Shown here piece by piece: positions 1 to 11,775 of a DNA stretch of 64,000 nt. Source of the stretch: Helichrysum umbraculigerum. Lineage: Eukaryota > Streptophyta > Magnoliopsida > Asterales > Asteraceae. The notes below the pieces were generated by a model. It had not been told where the DNA came from. It searched no databases and saw only the letters and a list, made by a program, of their open reading frames with translations. The position numbers were made by a program, and so were the translations under genes. The stretch lies in assembly GCA_949592205.1 (NCBI GenBank), contig CATIUR010000006.1, forward strand, positions 11,983,001 to 12,047,000. Reading direction: 5' to 3'. How positions within the stretch are numbered: position 1 is the stretch's first letter; the number at the start of each line of letters is the position of its first letter.

Positions 1-60
1 GGATCATTCTAGAATGAGAGAGATATCGGTAGTAAAAACATGACTTTTTACGCGATATCA
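1..60 (-). repeat. Element A, 3' LTR, terminal 60 bp
   Basis: This matches 17100-17159. On the minus strand the LTR begins TGATATCGCG, directly after the polypurine tract. The rest of the LTR lies left of the window. Confidence 0.9.
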
Positions 61-76
61 AGTATCCCACACTTAG
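61..76 (-). other. Element A polypurine tract
   Basis: On the minus strand CTAAGTGTGGGATACT directly precedes the LTR start TGATATC. It matches the polypurine tract of element E at 57129-57143 and would prime plus-strand DNA synthesis. Confidence 0.85.
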
Positions 77-80
77 AACT

Positions 81-98
81 TTGCTTGTCGTCAAGCAA
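81..98 (-). other. Hairpin just upstream of the element A polypurine tract
   Basis: A 7-bp perfect stem (TTGCTTG / CAAGCAA) closes a 4-nt loop. The same position in element E holds an 8-bp stem (57105-57124) with loop AGGA. Confidence 0.75.
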
Positions 99-1183
99 AC
101 TCATTTTCAACATGGTTAAAGATAAGAAGATAATGAAATATTTTAAGACAGAATTCTTTACTATAAGGGGGTTTTTGGAAAAATAAAGATATTTGATTTT
201 TGAAAGCTAGGTTGTAATCTTTAGGAGCATGCTTTTGATCATTGATCTTTGATACATGACTAGGCGATCCTCTCAAGGTGGTCACTCCAATCACACAAAG
301 TGTTTAGGGTTTCCTATTCTAGCATTTATCAATCACTCAGAACGCCAGTCATGCATCGTTTATCGTCATAGGCTTGATCGAGAATTAAATCGTTACCTTT
401 TGGGCCAGCGTGAAGTCGATCTAGCCACAATCATTCTAGGGGAGTGATGTAGGGTTTTGGAGTGAGGTGTTGGTGATGTGAGAGGGGGTTTTGTTGGGTT
501 TTCTCTCCTTTTTTTTTTTTTTTTGTGTGAAGTTGGAAAGCTGAAGTTTTTGACTTTTTAGGACGATTGACGCCTTTTTTTCTTTTGGTTCTTAGAAGGA
601 GTCTTTTCTCCATTTGACTTTCTTTTCTTCGAGTTTTCTTGGGTAATTTTGACTTCGTATCCTTGTAGTTTTTCTTCTTTCATCTTTGAAACTCTTTATG
701 AAGTTTGAGGGATGCTTTTGAGTAGGTACGGGATGACGTGTTTATTTTGGGGTGTATAGAAGGGTTCAAGAATGATGTGATTCGATCTCCTTTTTACTCA
801 CTAGTTTGGCTTCGAAATGCATTACAGGAGCAAGTTCTGATTCTAAACGCATACATCGGCACACTCAAGAATCGAAAGAGTGAAGCATTAAAAGTGAATG
901 CTTTTCATATGGCTCAAGATACCTCACGAATCGAAAGTTGGTTTGTTGTGTGCTTAGTCATGCGATGCTCTTTATGGGATTTTCAAACCGGTTTTTCAAG
1001 AGAATTTATATTTTATTCGTCCTTATTCCTCAAAGTAAATCGTTCTTTGTCTAAATTTTTTTTATTTTCAGCTTAATTTTGAAAAATTTTGTTTACTTTT
1101 ATGGAGAAGCAAGGTCTTATAAAGATCAACGATTTTAGAATCAAGCATATACCAATGTCCATTTAACAGTAGTGCAACTACTG
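99..1183 (-). other. Element A 3' non-coding region
   Basis: No credible coding region is present. Blocks of it, for example 246-350, align on the minus strand with 56800-56935 of element E, including a shared stretch ending in a motif reading cgcctagtcatg on the E strand. The conservation therefore continues well outside the coding region. Confidence 0.7.
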
Positions 1184-1320
1184 CTATCCCACACTTAAAG
1201 GAACATCGTCCTCGATGTTATACTAAGCTCTGACTGGGGTAAAATCCCACACTTAGGGTTTTAAACATCTAAGACTTATTCTTTCAGTGTGTGTGTTGGG
1301 TTTGAATCCCACACTTAGTG
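1184..1320 (-). repeat. Array of three polypurine-like motifs with a hairpin (element A)
   Basis: On the minus strand AAGTGTGGGAT occurs at about 1310, 1250 and 1190. The last copy is preceded by a 7-bp hairpin (AACATCG / CGATGTT, 1202-1219), the same hairpin-then-tract arrangement as the true polypurine tract at 61-98. Element E has the equivalent array at 55490-55630. Confidence 0.75.
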
Positions 1321-1612
1321 ATAAGCATAGTGGATATGGCATATTTAAAACGAATGAAAGAGATGGCATAGAAGTACTCCCCTGTAGTTGCAGTATTCCT
1401 TTGGTTGCATCTGCCGGTCTTTGTCTTCTTTGGTGCATTCTTGATCAAGTCCTTTTGTGATTGGTCTCGTGAGTGTGAACACGTCGGACTATTCTTCGGT
1501 TGTTGATGCTTCCTTGCAGGCTGGAGCATTCTTTGTAGGATCCGAGTGTGAAAGATAGTCGGAGATTTCATCACTTCTTGGAAAGTAAAATTGCAGAAAT
1601 GTAAAAACAAAC

Positions 1613-1660
1613 ACGGGTTGCCTCCCTAGAAGCGCTCTTTTAAAGTCGAGAGCTCGACTT
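1613..1660 (-). other. Conserved hairpin and GGGAGGCAACCCG motif after domain X (element A)
   Basis: On the minus strand a 7-bp stem (AGTCGAG / CTCGACT) is followed by AGCGCTTCT, then GGGAGGCAACCCG. Element E has the same sequence at 54819-54872, directly after its coding region. Similar GGAGGCAACCC motifs are, as far as I recall, usual downstream of coding regions in Athila/Tat elements. Confidence 0.7.
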
Positions 1661-1674
1661 AGTCCTTTTCTTCT

Positions 1675-3043
1675 TCAGATGATGCTTGATGCATCCGTAG
1701 TGGTGGCGTGGTCACTGTGGTTTCTTGGTAGAGAGTATCGTGGTGGATAGTATTGTAGGAATTGCTCTATCATGTCAGCAATGAGAGTTGGTGGGTTGGT
1801 GGATAGCATTCTGAAGCTTTTGAAGTGATCGGTGGCGAGTTGGTCGAGAATTACCATTCCATAGCAGATGTATCGAACTGCCCATGTAACTGGTCCGTTA
1901 GGGTCAACTTGAGTGCAGGTGTAAGTTCGAACGATTTCACGCTGTGGGTGGTTTCTTCCTATCGAGGCGATTAAAGCCATGAATTCGGTTTTCACTTCTT
2001 CAAAATCATTAGCCCAAGGGTCTCCTCCGAAAGATCTGGTTGCTTGGCACACTTGTCTGATTAGTTGATGCTGTTCACGGTTGAAGGGAAAATCCGAGTC
2101 GGTGAAGATGTAAATTAACTTGCTGAATATCTCGCGATATCTATTTCGATAGACGTCGAGTTCTACGTCTTCTTCTTGGTACATTCCACACAGTCGGGTA
2201 GTCACATAAGTGGCTAAATTGATTTGCGACATGTGCGGGATGAATCTCGGTACCTCACGAGTTTCCTCTTCATAGGCTGGCTCGTTCAGCTCATCAATTA
2301 TTAGTTCAACGTGGTGCCCAATGGTGGATTGAATGACGATCCTGCAGTTCTCTGATGCTGTGAGGTGCTCTCCAGTTTCGATGAGATCTAGAAGAGTTCT
2401 AAGATCTCCCACCATTCTGATGTCGGCATAACTTCTTGGGTTCCAGGTGGCTCTTTCCAGATTGGTTCTCATTGATGCAAGAATAGCTTTTTGACTTGAT
2501 GAGTACGGAAAAGCTGATCCGGCTAAGGCACAATATACTTTTTGGTATATTCGCCTTTGGTTTCCGTAGAATTCGATTTCTCCCATTGGGTAGTTGGGTC
2601 TTTCTCGCTGTTGAGCTTCTCTAGTAAGTTGTTCTTGAAGTAGATTAGAGAATGCTCGAATATTCCTCCGAAGAGTGCTGGGCTCTGGTTCTCCATAATT
2701 GGCGAGGTATGAATCGTAGTCTCGTATGATTGCCCTTATCATGTGTCTCTGGGCGGTGTTGTAGTTGTTAGTTGACTCCTTGATAGCTTCCACGATGATT
2801 CGGACATCATCATATTCATCAATCATCTCGATCATGTCTTGATGAGTATCTATCAGAGGAATTTCTAGTCTCTCAGTTGCGACAACAGGGGAATTTGGTG
2901 GAGCAAGAGGAGGTTGTGGAATAGAGCATTCATCAAGAGTGATGTTGACGTAGTCGTCATCACATTCACTGTTGCAGTCGGAGTCCTTGTCACGTGAATC
3001 GGGAAATTGGTGGAGTTCTTCGTCTGAGGGTGCGTTGTTGAAG
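1675..3043 (-). pseudogene. Element A polyprotein C-terminal part: domain X
   Basis: About 455 codons without a stop. The apparent ATG at 3051 lies in the LTR of the inserted element C; across the insertion the frame continues from 11776, so this is the C-terminal part of the gag-protease-X polyprotein. It starts with an acidic, Pro-rich segment and is then predicted helical. Three related segments are visible, at 2617-2811, 2365-2562 and 1951-2145, each with an aromatic-x3-Gln-x2/3-Ile/Leu core, a Gly/Asn-Pro turn about 20 residues on, and a following helix rich in Leu. It aligns along its length with 53600-54800 of element E. It has no RT, RNase H, integrase, zinc-finger or membrane signature, and I do not recognise the family. 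It is broken only by the insertion. Confidence 0.85.
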
Positions 3044-3715
3044 TGTAACATCCTCTCTTCTGGTCTGGTAATTTCTAATTTTAAATTGATATATTTAACT
3101 GTATTAGAATTTATTTGATAAATTATGTTTAATTGTGAAACTTAGTTAAATAAGCCTCAGGACTTATTGTGCTTAGTAAATTGTTGATTGTTTTAATTTA
3201 CTATAGTTGACGGTACAATAAAAGAAGTTCCTCGCAAATGGGTTTTAGGTTCCAGGCAATAGATTGAAAGGGGACTAGTTTTAAGCGGATACGGGTCGGT
3301 GTTAAATGTTGACCGACTTAAATACTTTCCCAAATAGGAAAGTTTATCACTTTCCATTTTTAGAAACAAAACCTAAAACCTCTAAACTCTTAAACCCTTT
3401 GTAAAACAAGAATTGAAACAAGAATTCTGGAGCTGTGATCTTGTGCAAGCTATAATCATCATCACCTTCTAGTTGTAATTCTTAGATTTGTAAGTTCTTG
3501 ATCTTGTTTAATTCATGATTATGATCAAGTATAGTCTTTGAATCAATTGGTGTTAAATCAATGTTAATACATGTTATGACATGCTATAGTAGCTAAATAT
3601 GATGATATATGAGTGAAAACATGCTGCTGTACTTGAATTATGGTTAGTTTGTATAATTTTCGAAATTGGGTTTGAGCTGTGTGTTTGCAGGTCTGCACCT
3701 GAGCTGAAACGCGTA

Positions 3716-3896
3716 GGAACGCGATCCTGACCCTTTGCCTGGATCGCGTTGCTATATGAAAAATGGTTACAGAACATTTTCTTCTTGGGAACGCGATCCA
3801 GCTCATGTTACCCGGATCGCGTTACCATGTGAAATTTCGTCACAGAACGTTTTCAACTGACGAACGCGATCCCACCACCTTGCCTGGATCGCGTTT
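3716..3896 (+). repeat. Inverted-repeat array in element C LTR
   Basis: Three pairs of GAACGCGATCC and GGATCGCGTT face each other across 15-25-nt spacers. The CpG-containing arms stand out in an AT-rich LTR. The 3' LTR copy is at 10430-10610 with one arm mutated. Confidence 0.8.
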
Positions 3897-4340
3897 GCAT
3901 GAATAAATTTGATGAGTTTTGCAAAATTTGAAAATGCATAAGTGTTTGGAAGATGGTGTTTTTAGTGGCACTTCTTATGTCATATTCCTTTAGTGGCATT
4001 TAGGTGGTACTTTAGTGGCACTTATCCATTGAAAATATATGTTATAATGTGGATAATTCTAATGAGTTATGAGACTTAATAAAGAAGTTTAACGTCGACT
4101 GAGTATTGTATATAATATTCCTTTAGTAGCACTTTATTGATGTTTTAGTGGTACTTTTGTAGAAAGATATTATTGTTACTTATGTTTGGAATTGATTAAC
4201 AATGTGATTACTTATGTAATGTGTTTAATTACATAAGTACCATTAGTTGAAAAAAAATTACTAACTTATGATTGATTTTATGTTCTCAGATAATCCAAGG
4301 GCTCAGCGAGATAAGACTGCTGAGTAAGTAACTGAGACGA

Positions 4341-4351
4341 ATCAGGTGAGT
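4341..4351 (+). promoter_or_regulatory. Candidate 5' splice site in element C LTR
   Basis: TCAG|GTGAGT is a full match to the plant donor consensus, with the intron starting at 4346. A matching acceptor lies at 5233-5234, giving a predicted 889-nt leader intron that contains the primer-binding site. Confidence 0.5.
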
Positions 4352-5062
4352 GGATTTGAGACTCACAGTTTGATTTGGTTGTGTCAGTTTGATTTCAATC
4401 AGTAATTATAGGATTACTATTGATAGAATGTTAACTTTGAAATGATATGCCATTTGATTGGTGGTTTGATTAGCCTGTGAGCTTGATTGATGAATACAGA
4501 GGTCAACTAGATTGTCGGTTGGACTTGATTGCTAATGTTGGTCAACACAGGGTTGCGTACATGTGTTGATAGAGATTAGCATTTAGTTAGCGGTTAATCA
4601 CTGTTTTGGCCTACAGTTGATTTAAGTGTTCTGATGGGGCCACCCGGAACAGGGTCCTTAGGAACCACCGTTCCTCTTGACGATATTTGTTGCATTATTG
4701 ATTGTGAACAGATTGCTAGCTAAATTGAATTGTAGTTGATTATTCATTCACTTAGCTTCGTGCTAATCCCTCAATTTACTTCCTGCAGGTTATGTTTAAT
4801 TAAGTGGGTAGCCAGGAAGGGACGTTTTGATGCTGGGAATGTTTGAAACTTGCAACTCTGATCCAGTTTGTAATAAATAATGTTTTATAGTATATAATGC
4901 CCCGGGTTTGTAAACATGTTAACTATGTTTTTTTAGTAGTTAAACATATTGTATAAAGGGTTGCGAAAATTTCTAGCAGGTTTTAATAGAATATGTATTT
5001 CTAGTAGTCGCTTCCGCCAAACTTAATATTATATTGTTGTATTAAATGAGGGGCGTTATAAG

Positions 5063-5075
5063 TTGGTATCAGAGC
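5063..5075 (+). other. Element C primer-binding site
   Basis: TTGGTATCAGAGC lies 2 nt after the 5' LTR and is complementary to the 3' end of initiator tRNA-Met, the usual primer of plant chromoviruses. Confidence 0.9.
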
Positions 5076-5214
5076 AATAGTTTGGGGCAATTGAATATGA
5101 TTGTATGTTCAATCCTAAACTTTGATTGTGTTGTGTCAAACATTCTTGGGAAAGGGATTATGTACTGAATGTGAATCGGTTAGTAGAATAGGTGCTAACG
5201 ACTAATGATTTGTA

Positions 5215-5234
5215 AGCTGTTGTTGTGTTTACAG
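5215..5234 (+). promoter_or_regulatory. Candidate 3' splice site before gag (element C)
   Basis: A T-rich tract ends in TTTACAG two bases before the gag ATG at 5237. The same arrangement occurs before gag in elements B and G. Confidence 0.5.
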
Positions 5235-5236
5235 AT

Positions 5237-8200
5237 ATGGCGGATAACGAGCAACTACCTGTTAACCCTAATAATGCCTCAAGGCCTGAAGTTGCTGCTG
5301 AGACTCATGATGACCGGAATGAGAATGCTGGTACTTCTTTCCATGCTAGAGAGGAGGCAGAAAGGGATCAGTATCTACTTCAATTGGAAGAGGAAAACCA
5401 AGCACTTAGAATGTATAAACAACAAAAAGAGGCTGAATCATCTCATCCTGTGTTTGGTACGATTTCACCGCCAAAGCAAAAGGTGTGTTCCTTTAAAACC
5501 TTTATGAGCAGTAATCCGTCTGTGTATTCGGGTAGTACGAATCCTTCTGTAACTCTAGATTGGTTGAGAGATGTTGAAAAGAAATTTGAAGTCTGTTAAT
5601 GTGAGGAAGAACTAAAAGTTCCTTATGCAACTCAACTTTTAAAAGGAGCAGCTATGAATTGGTGGGATTCGATTACTTCTGTATTAACTTCTTTTCAGAA
5701 AGCATCTATCCGATGGTCTGATTTTCGTAATGAAGTTTGTAAGCAGTATTGTTCAAACTATGATATAGCTCGGATTAGAAAAGAGTTTATGGATTTGCAA
5801 TTAACTGATAACATGTCAATGGATGATTTGATAAATCAGTTTACAGAGATACTCAGGTTTGTTCAGCAGTGGGTTCCTGATGAGAGAACTCAGATTGAAC
5901 AGTTTGTGGGTACTTTACCTAATCAGTATCGAACTTCAGTGAGATTAGCTGGCTCTCTTTCTCAAGCTTTCATGTTAGCTCGATCTGTTGACAGTGATTT
6001 AAAACCTCAACAGGCATCAAGTAAAGAAATGGTTTCTCAAAAATCTAAGAGTGAATCTTCTGGTAAAGGTAAGCAACGGTGGCAAGGAAATCAGCAGGGT
6101 AAGAAACAAGAAAGTCGTGGTGGTACTTCTGATCGTCCCAATTGGTGTATTAAGTGTAGAGCTAGACATTTTGGGCCGTGTACTGTGCAAACCACTAGAT
6201 GTGTAAAATGTGGTGTGATTGGGCATGAAGCCAAAGATTGTGTTTTTCCCACTTATGTGTGTTGGAATTGCCATAAGGAAGGTCATCGTGCAAATCAGTG
6301 TTCTGAGGCTAAGAGACAGGGTTCGGGGACAGTTGTTGGTTCATCAGCTTCTTCCGGTCAGAAGCGGAAGAATCCGCCATCTGCAGTTAGTAGGGCTTTT
6401 CAAATGACAGTTGATGAAGCTGTCCATACAGATGACGTGATCACGGGTACTTTTCTTGTAAATTCTGTACCAGCTCGTGTTTTATTTGATTCTGGTGCAA
6501 ATTGTTCTTTTGTATCCATGTACTTCTGTGATAAGTTGAAAATGATGCCTACTGTGATGACAAACCCAGTTGAAGTAGAAATAGCTAGTGGCAAATCGGT
6601 TCCTGTTACCACCTCGGTAATTGGAGCTAGTATTATAATAGATAGCCAGACTTTCCCAATTTCCTTTCTGTTGATGCCAATTGCTAGTTTTGATGTGATT
6701 ATTGGTATGGATTGGTTAAGTCAGTATAAAGCAAGCATAGATTGCCACAATAAGCTGATTAGAATTCCAATCTCTGAAAAGTCATATGTCGTGGCTCGAG
6801 GAGAACGGGATAATGTTTGTATACCTTTGATTAGTATGATGAAAGCTAGGAAATCTTTGTCCAAGGGCTGTGAATCGTATCTAGCTTATGTGATTGATGC
6901 TAAGTTAGAAAAGAAGTCCCTTTCTGATGTACCGGTTGTTTCTGAGTATCCGGAAGTATTCCCTGATGAATTACCTGGTTTACCACCGGTTAGGGAAGTT
7001 GAATACCAGATTGATCTTGTTCCTGGCTCTTCACCTATAGCCAAAGCCCCTTATAGATTAGCTCCGTCTGAGATACGTGAAATGATGAATCAGATACAGG
7101 AGTTGTTGGATAAAGCACCAGTTCTGTTTGTGAAGAAGAAAGATGGGTCTTTTAGAATGTGCATTGATTATAGGGAATTGAATAAAAGGACAGTAAAGAA
7201 TAAATATCCTCTGCCTCGGATAGATGATTTATTTGATCAGTTGCAGGGATCTTCAATTTCTTCAAAGATTGATTTGAGATCAGGTTATCATCAAGTTCGT
7301 GTTAGGGATTGTGATATTCCTAAAACTGCATTTAGAACCAGGTATGGTCATTTTGAATTCCTGGTTATGCCTTTTGGTTTGACGAATGCTCCCGCAGTTT
7401 TTATGGATTTGATGAACCGTGTTTGTCGACCTTTTCTTGATAAATTTGTGATTGTGTTTATCGATGACATTTTGGTATATTCTAAATCCGAATTAGAGCA
7501 TGGAATGCATTTGAGGTTGGTATTGGAAACCTTAAAGAGAGAACATTTGTATGCAAAGTTTTCTAAATGTGAATTTTGGATTCGGGAAGTACAGTTTTTG
7601 GGTCATATTATTTGTAATGATGGTGTTAAAGTTGATCCTTCGAAAATTGAAGCTGTAATGAATTGGAAAGCTCCAAAGTCTGCTTCAGAAATAAAAAGTT
7701 TTCTTGGTTTGGCGGGTTATTACCGGAAGTTTATTAAAGATTTTTCTAAAATTGCCGGTTCGTTGACTAAATTGACCCGTAAGGATGAAAAGTTTATATG
7801 GACTGAACAACAGGAAACAGCTTTTCAGACTCTGAAACAGTTGTTATGTCAGGCTCCTGTGTTAGCATTGCCAGATGGGTCCGATGATTTTATTGTTTAT
7901 TGTGATGCATCGATTGCTGGTTTGGGATGTGTTTTAATGCAACGAGATCGTGTGATTGCTTATGCTTCTCTTCAGCTCAAACCTCATGAAAGAAATTATC
8001 CTACCCATGATTTAGAGCTTGCAGTGGTTGTGTTTGCTTTGAAAATCTGGAGGCATTACTTGTATGGTACCAAATGTATTATTTGTACAGATCACAAGAG
8101 TCTTCAGTATATATTTTCACAGCAAGAGTTGAATATGCGGCAGAGACGATGGTTAGAATTAATCAAAGATTATGATTGTGAGATTAAATACCATCCAGGG

Positions 8201-9745
8201 AAAGCCAATGTGGTTGCTGATGCTTTAAGCCGCAAGGTAACTTCTGATCGAGTTTATGTTATGCGTTTAGAAGTTTCTTCTGATTTGGTGGCTCAGATAA
8301 AAGCTGCACAGTTAGAGGCTTTGTTAGATCATAAATTGAAATCTGAAATTATGTTGAATCGAAAGGAATTGTTATTGGATGATTCGAGAGGATTAAAAAC
8401 CTTTCAGTCTCGTGTTTGGATTCCTTTATCTGGTGGTCTTCGGGATGTTATTCTGAATGAAGCCCATAAGTCCAGATTGTCTGTACATCCAGGAAGCACA
8501 AAAATGTATAATGACTTGAAACCTTTGTATTGGTGGCCTACAATGAAAATGGATGTAGCAAGGTTTGTTAGTTCTTGTCATATTTGTTCTCAAGTTAAAG
8601 CTGAACACCAGAAGCCGTATGGGTCGTTGAAACAGCTTGAAATTCCAGAATGGAAGTGGGAACATTTGACTATGGATTTTATTACCAAGTTACCTCGAAC
8701 TGCCCGAGGAAATGACATGGTTTGGGTTATTGTTGATCGATTGACCAAGAGTGCTCATTTTCTAGCTACTAGTGAGACTGCATCTCTGAGTAAGCTTGCA
8801 CAGTTGTATATGAATGAGATTGTTACTCGGCATGGTATTCCATTATCGATTGTATCTGATAGAGATCCGAGGTTTGTATCTCAATTTTGGCAAAGTTTGC
8901 AGCATGAGTTGGGCACCAGAGTGAATCTTAGTACAGCTTATCATCCTCAAACCGATGGTCAGTCAGAACGCACGATTCAGACGCTTGAGGATATGTTGAG
9001 AGCTTGTATTCTGGAGTATGGGGGTTCTTGGGATTCTCATTTGCCATTGGTTGAGTTTGCTTATAATAACTCTTATCATTCTAGTATTGGCAGGCCTCCA
9101 TATGAAATGCTTTATGGTCGCCGTTGTAGAACTCCAACTTGTTGGCTAGAGGCAGGTGAGAAACAGTTTGCAGGTCCAGATATTGTTCAAATGACAGCTG
9201 ATAAAGTTGCAGTGGCTCGTGAAAAATTGAAAGCTGCACGTGATAGACAGAAACAATATGCTGATCCTAAACGTCGACCAGTTACTTTTGTTGAAGGTGA
9301 ACTTGTTTACTTGAAAGTTTCACCTTGGAAAGGGGTAATACGGTTTGGGAAACGTGGCAAATTGGCTCCTCGATATATTGGACCATTTAGAATTCGTCAG
9401 ATTGTTAATGATCAGTCTATTACATTGGATCTTCCTCCAGAGCTTGCTGGTATTCATGATACGTTTAACATTTGTTATTTGAGGAAATGTAACGTTGAAG
9501 ACCAGTCTCAGATTCTTCCTTTGAAAGATTTGAAAGTTGATCAGAGTCAGAAGTTAGTAGAAGAACCAGTTGAACTTCTTGACAGAAAAGTGACCAAACT
9601 TAGGAAGAAACAAATTCCCATGGTGTTAGTAAAATGGAAACATAGTTTAGGTGAAAACCTAACGTGGGAAACAGAGGATAGTATGAGATCCAGATATCCT
9701 GGATTATTTGATCGTGATGAGATTTCGGGGGCGAAATCTTCTTAA
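5237..9745 (+). pseudogene. Element C gag-pol polyprotein
   Basis: One frame of about 1500 codons from the ATG after the T-rich CAG to a stop just before the polypurine tract. Gag is followed by Cys/His knuckles (6199-6302, for example CVKCGVIGHEAKDC), then aspartic protease (DSGA at 6488), RT with YRELN and FIDD (7460-7468), RNase H (YCDAS; HDLELA; CTDHKS), integrase with HHCC and D,D-35-E (SDRDPRF, then SERTIQTLED), the GPY motif (YIGPF) and a C-terminal chromodomain-like segment (9560-9720) typical of chromoviruses. Two lesions: a TAA stop at 5597-5599 (codon 121) and, at 7114/7115, loss of 33 nt that removes the conserved segment before APVLFVKKKDG, which is present in element D at 24790-24830. 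The product would not be an active RT. Confidence 0.93.
9721..9738 (+). other. Hairpin before element C polypurine tract
   Basis: A perfect 7-bp stem (GATTTCG / CGAAATC) overlaps the last codons of pol. The equivalent stem in H is GAATTTCG / CGAAATTC, a paired change at the first base. Confidence 0.7.
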
Positions 9746-9757
9746 GGGGGGGAGAGT
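9744..9757 (+). other. Element C polypurine tract
   Basis: AAGGGGGGGAGAG directly precedes the 3' LTR. The usual position and composition make this the plus-strand primer. Confidence 0.9.
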
Positions 9758-11775
9758 TGTAACATCCTCTCTTCTGGTCCGGTAATTTCTAATTTTAAAT
9801 TGATATATTTAACTGTATTAGAAATTATTTGATAAATTATGTTTAATTGCGAAACTTAGTTAAATAAGCTTCAGGACTTATTGTGCTTAGTAAATTGTTG
9901 ATTGTTTTAATTTACTATAGTTGACGGTACAATAAAAGAAGTTCCTCGCAAATGGGTTTTAGGTTCCAGGCAATAGATTGAAAGGGGACTAGTTTTAAGC
10001 GGATACGGGTCGGTGTTAAATGTTGACCGACTTAAATACTTTCCCAAATAGGAAAGTTTATCACTTTCCATTTTTAGAAACAAAACCTAAAACCTCTAAA
10101 CTCTTAAACCCTTTGTAAAACAAGAATTGAAACAAGAATTCTGGAGCTGTGATCTTGTGCAAGCTATAATCATCATCACCTTCTAGTTGTAATTCTTAGA
10201 TTTGTAAGTTCTTGATCTTGTTTAATTCATGATTATGATCAAGTATAGTCTTTGAATCAATTGGTGTTAAATCAATGTTAATACATGTTATGACATGCTA
10301 TAGTAGCTAAATATGATGATATATGAGTGAAAACATGCTGCTGTACTTGAATTATGGTTAGTTTGTATAATTTTTGAAATTGGGTTTGAGCTGTGTGTTT
10401 GCAGGTCTGCACCTGAGCTGAAACGCGTAGGAACGCGATCCTGACCCTTTGCCTGGATCGCGTTGCTATATGAAAAATGGTTACCGAACATTTTCTTCTT
10501 GGGAACGCGATCCAGCTCATGTTACCCGTATTGCGTTACCATGTGAAATTTCGTCACAGAACTTTTTCAACTGACGAACGCGATCCCACCACCCTTGCCT
10601 GGATCGCGTTTGCATGAATAAATTTGATGAGTTTTGCAAAATTTGAAAATGCATAAGTGTTTAGAAGATGGTGTTTTTAGTGGCACTTCTTATGTCATAT
10701 TCCTTTAGTGGCATTTAGGTGGTACTTTAGTGGCACTTATCCATTGAAAATATATGTTATAATGTGGATAATTCTAATGAGTTATGAGACTTAGTAAAGA
10801 AGTTTAACGTCGACTGAGTATTGTATATAATATTCCTTTAGTAGCACTTTATTGATGTTTTAGTGGCACTTTTGTAGAAAGATATTATTGTTACTTATGT
10901 TTGGAATTGATTAACAATGTGATTACTTATGTAATGTGTTTAATTACATAAGTACCATTAGTTGAAAACTAATTACTAACTTATGATTGATTTTATGTTC
11001 TCAGATAATCCAAGGGCTCAGCGAGATAAGACTGCTGAGTAAGTAACTGAGACGAATCAGGTGAGTGGATTTGAGACTCACAGTTTGATTTGGTTGTGTC
11101 AGTTTGATTTCAATCAGTAATTATAGGATTACTATTGATAGAATGTTAACTTTGAAATGATATGCCATTTGATTGGTGGTTTGATTAGCCTGTGAGCTTG
11201 ATTGATGAATACAGAGGTCAACTAGATTGTCGGTTGGACTTGATTGCTAATGTTGGTCAACACAGGGTTGCGTACATGTGTTGATAGAGATTAGCATTTA
11301 GTTAGCGGTTAATCACTGTTTTGGCCTACAGTTGATTTAAGTGTTCTGATGGGGCCACCCGGAACAGGGTCCTTAGGAACCACCGTTCCTCTTGACGATA
11401 TTTGTTGCATTATTGATTGTGAACAGATTGCTAGCTAAATTGAATTGTAGTTGATTATTCATTCACTTAGCTTCGTGCTAATCCCTCAATTTACTTCCTG
11501 CAGGTTATGTTTAATTATGTGGGTAGCCAGGAAGGGACGTTTTGATGCTAGGAATGTTTGAAACTTGCAACTCTGATCCAGTTTGTAATAAATAATGTTT
11601 TATAGTATATAATGCTCCGGGTTTGTAAACATGTTAACTATGTTTGTTTAGTAGTTAAACATATTGTATAAAGGGTTGCGAAAATTTCTAGCAGGTTTTA
11701 ATAGAATAATTATTTCTAGTAGTCGCTTCCGCCAAACTTAATATTATATTGTTGTATTAAATGAGGGGCGTTATA
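9758..11775 (+). repeat. Element C 3' LTR
   Basis: Near-identical to 3044-5060, beginning TGTAACATCC and ending GCGTTATA, followed by the target duplication tgaag. Confidence 0.93.

Larger units (their letters stand above)
3044..5060 (+). repeat. Element C 5' LTR
   Basis: It begins TGTAACATCC and ends GGGCGTTATA, directly before the primer-binding site. The terminal dinucleotides are TG and TA rather than TG and CA, in both LTRs. Confidence 0.93.
3044..11775 (+). mobile_element. Element C: full-length chromovirus (Ty3/gypsy) inserted in A
   Basis: Two LTRs of 2017 and 2018 bp flank a 4.7-kb internal region with a tRNA-Met primer site, a gag-pol frame and a polypurine tract. The target duplication tgaag is exact (3039-3043 and 11776-11780). 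The LTRs differ at only a few dozen positions at most by eye, so it is young relative to its surroundings. It is structurally complete but broken by a premature stop in gag and an in-frame deletion in RT. Confidence 0.95.

Noticed and set aside
1675..3051. Domain X as a host gene captured by A
   Set aside because: The same domain, in the same frame after an Athila protease, occurs in E, so it belongs to the element; the ATG at 3051 comes from the LTR of C.
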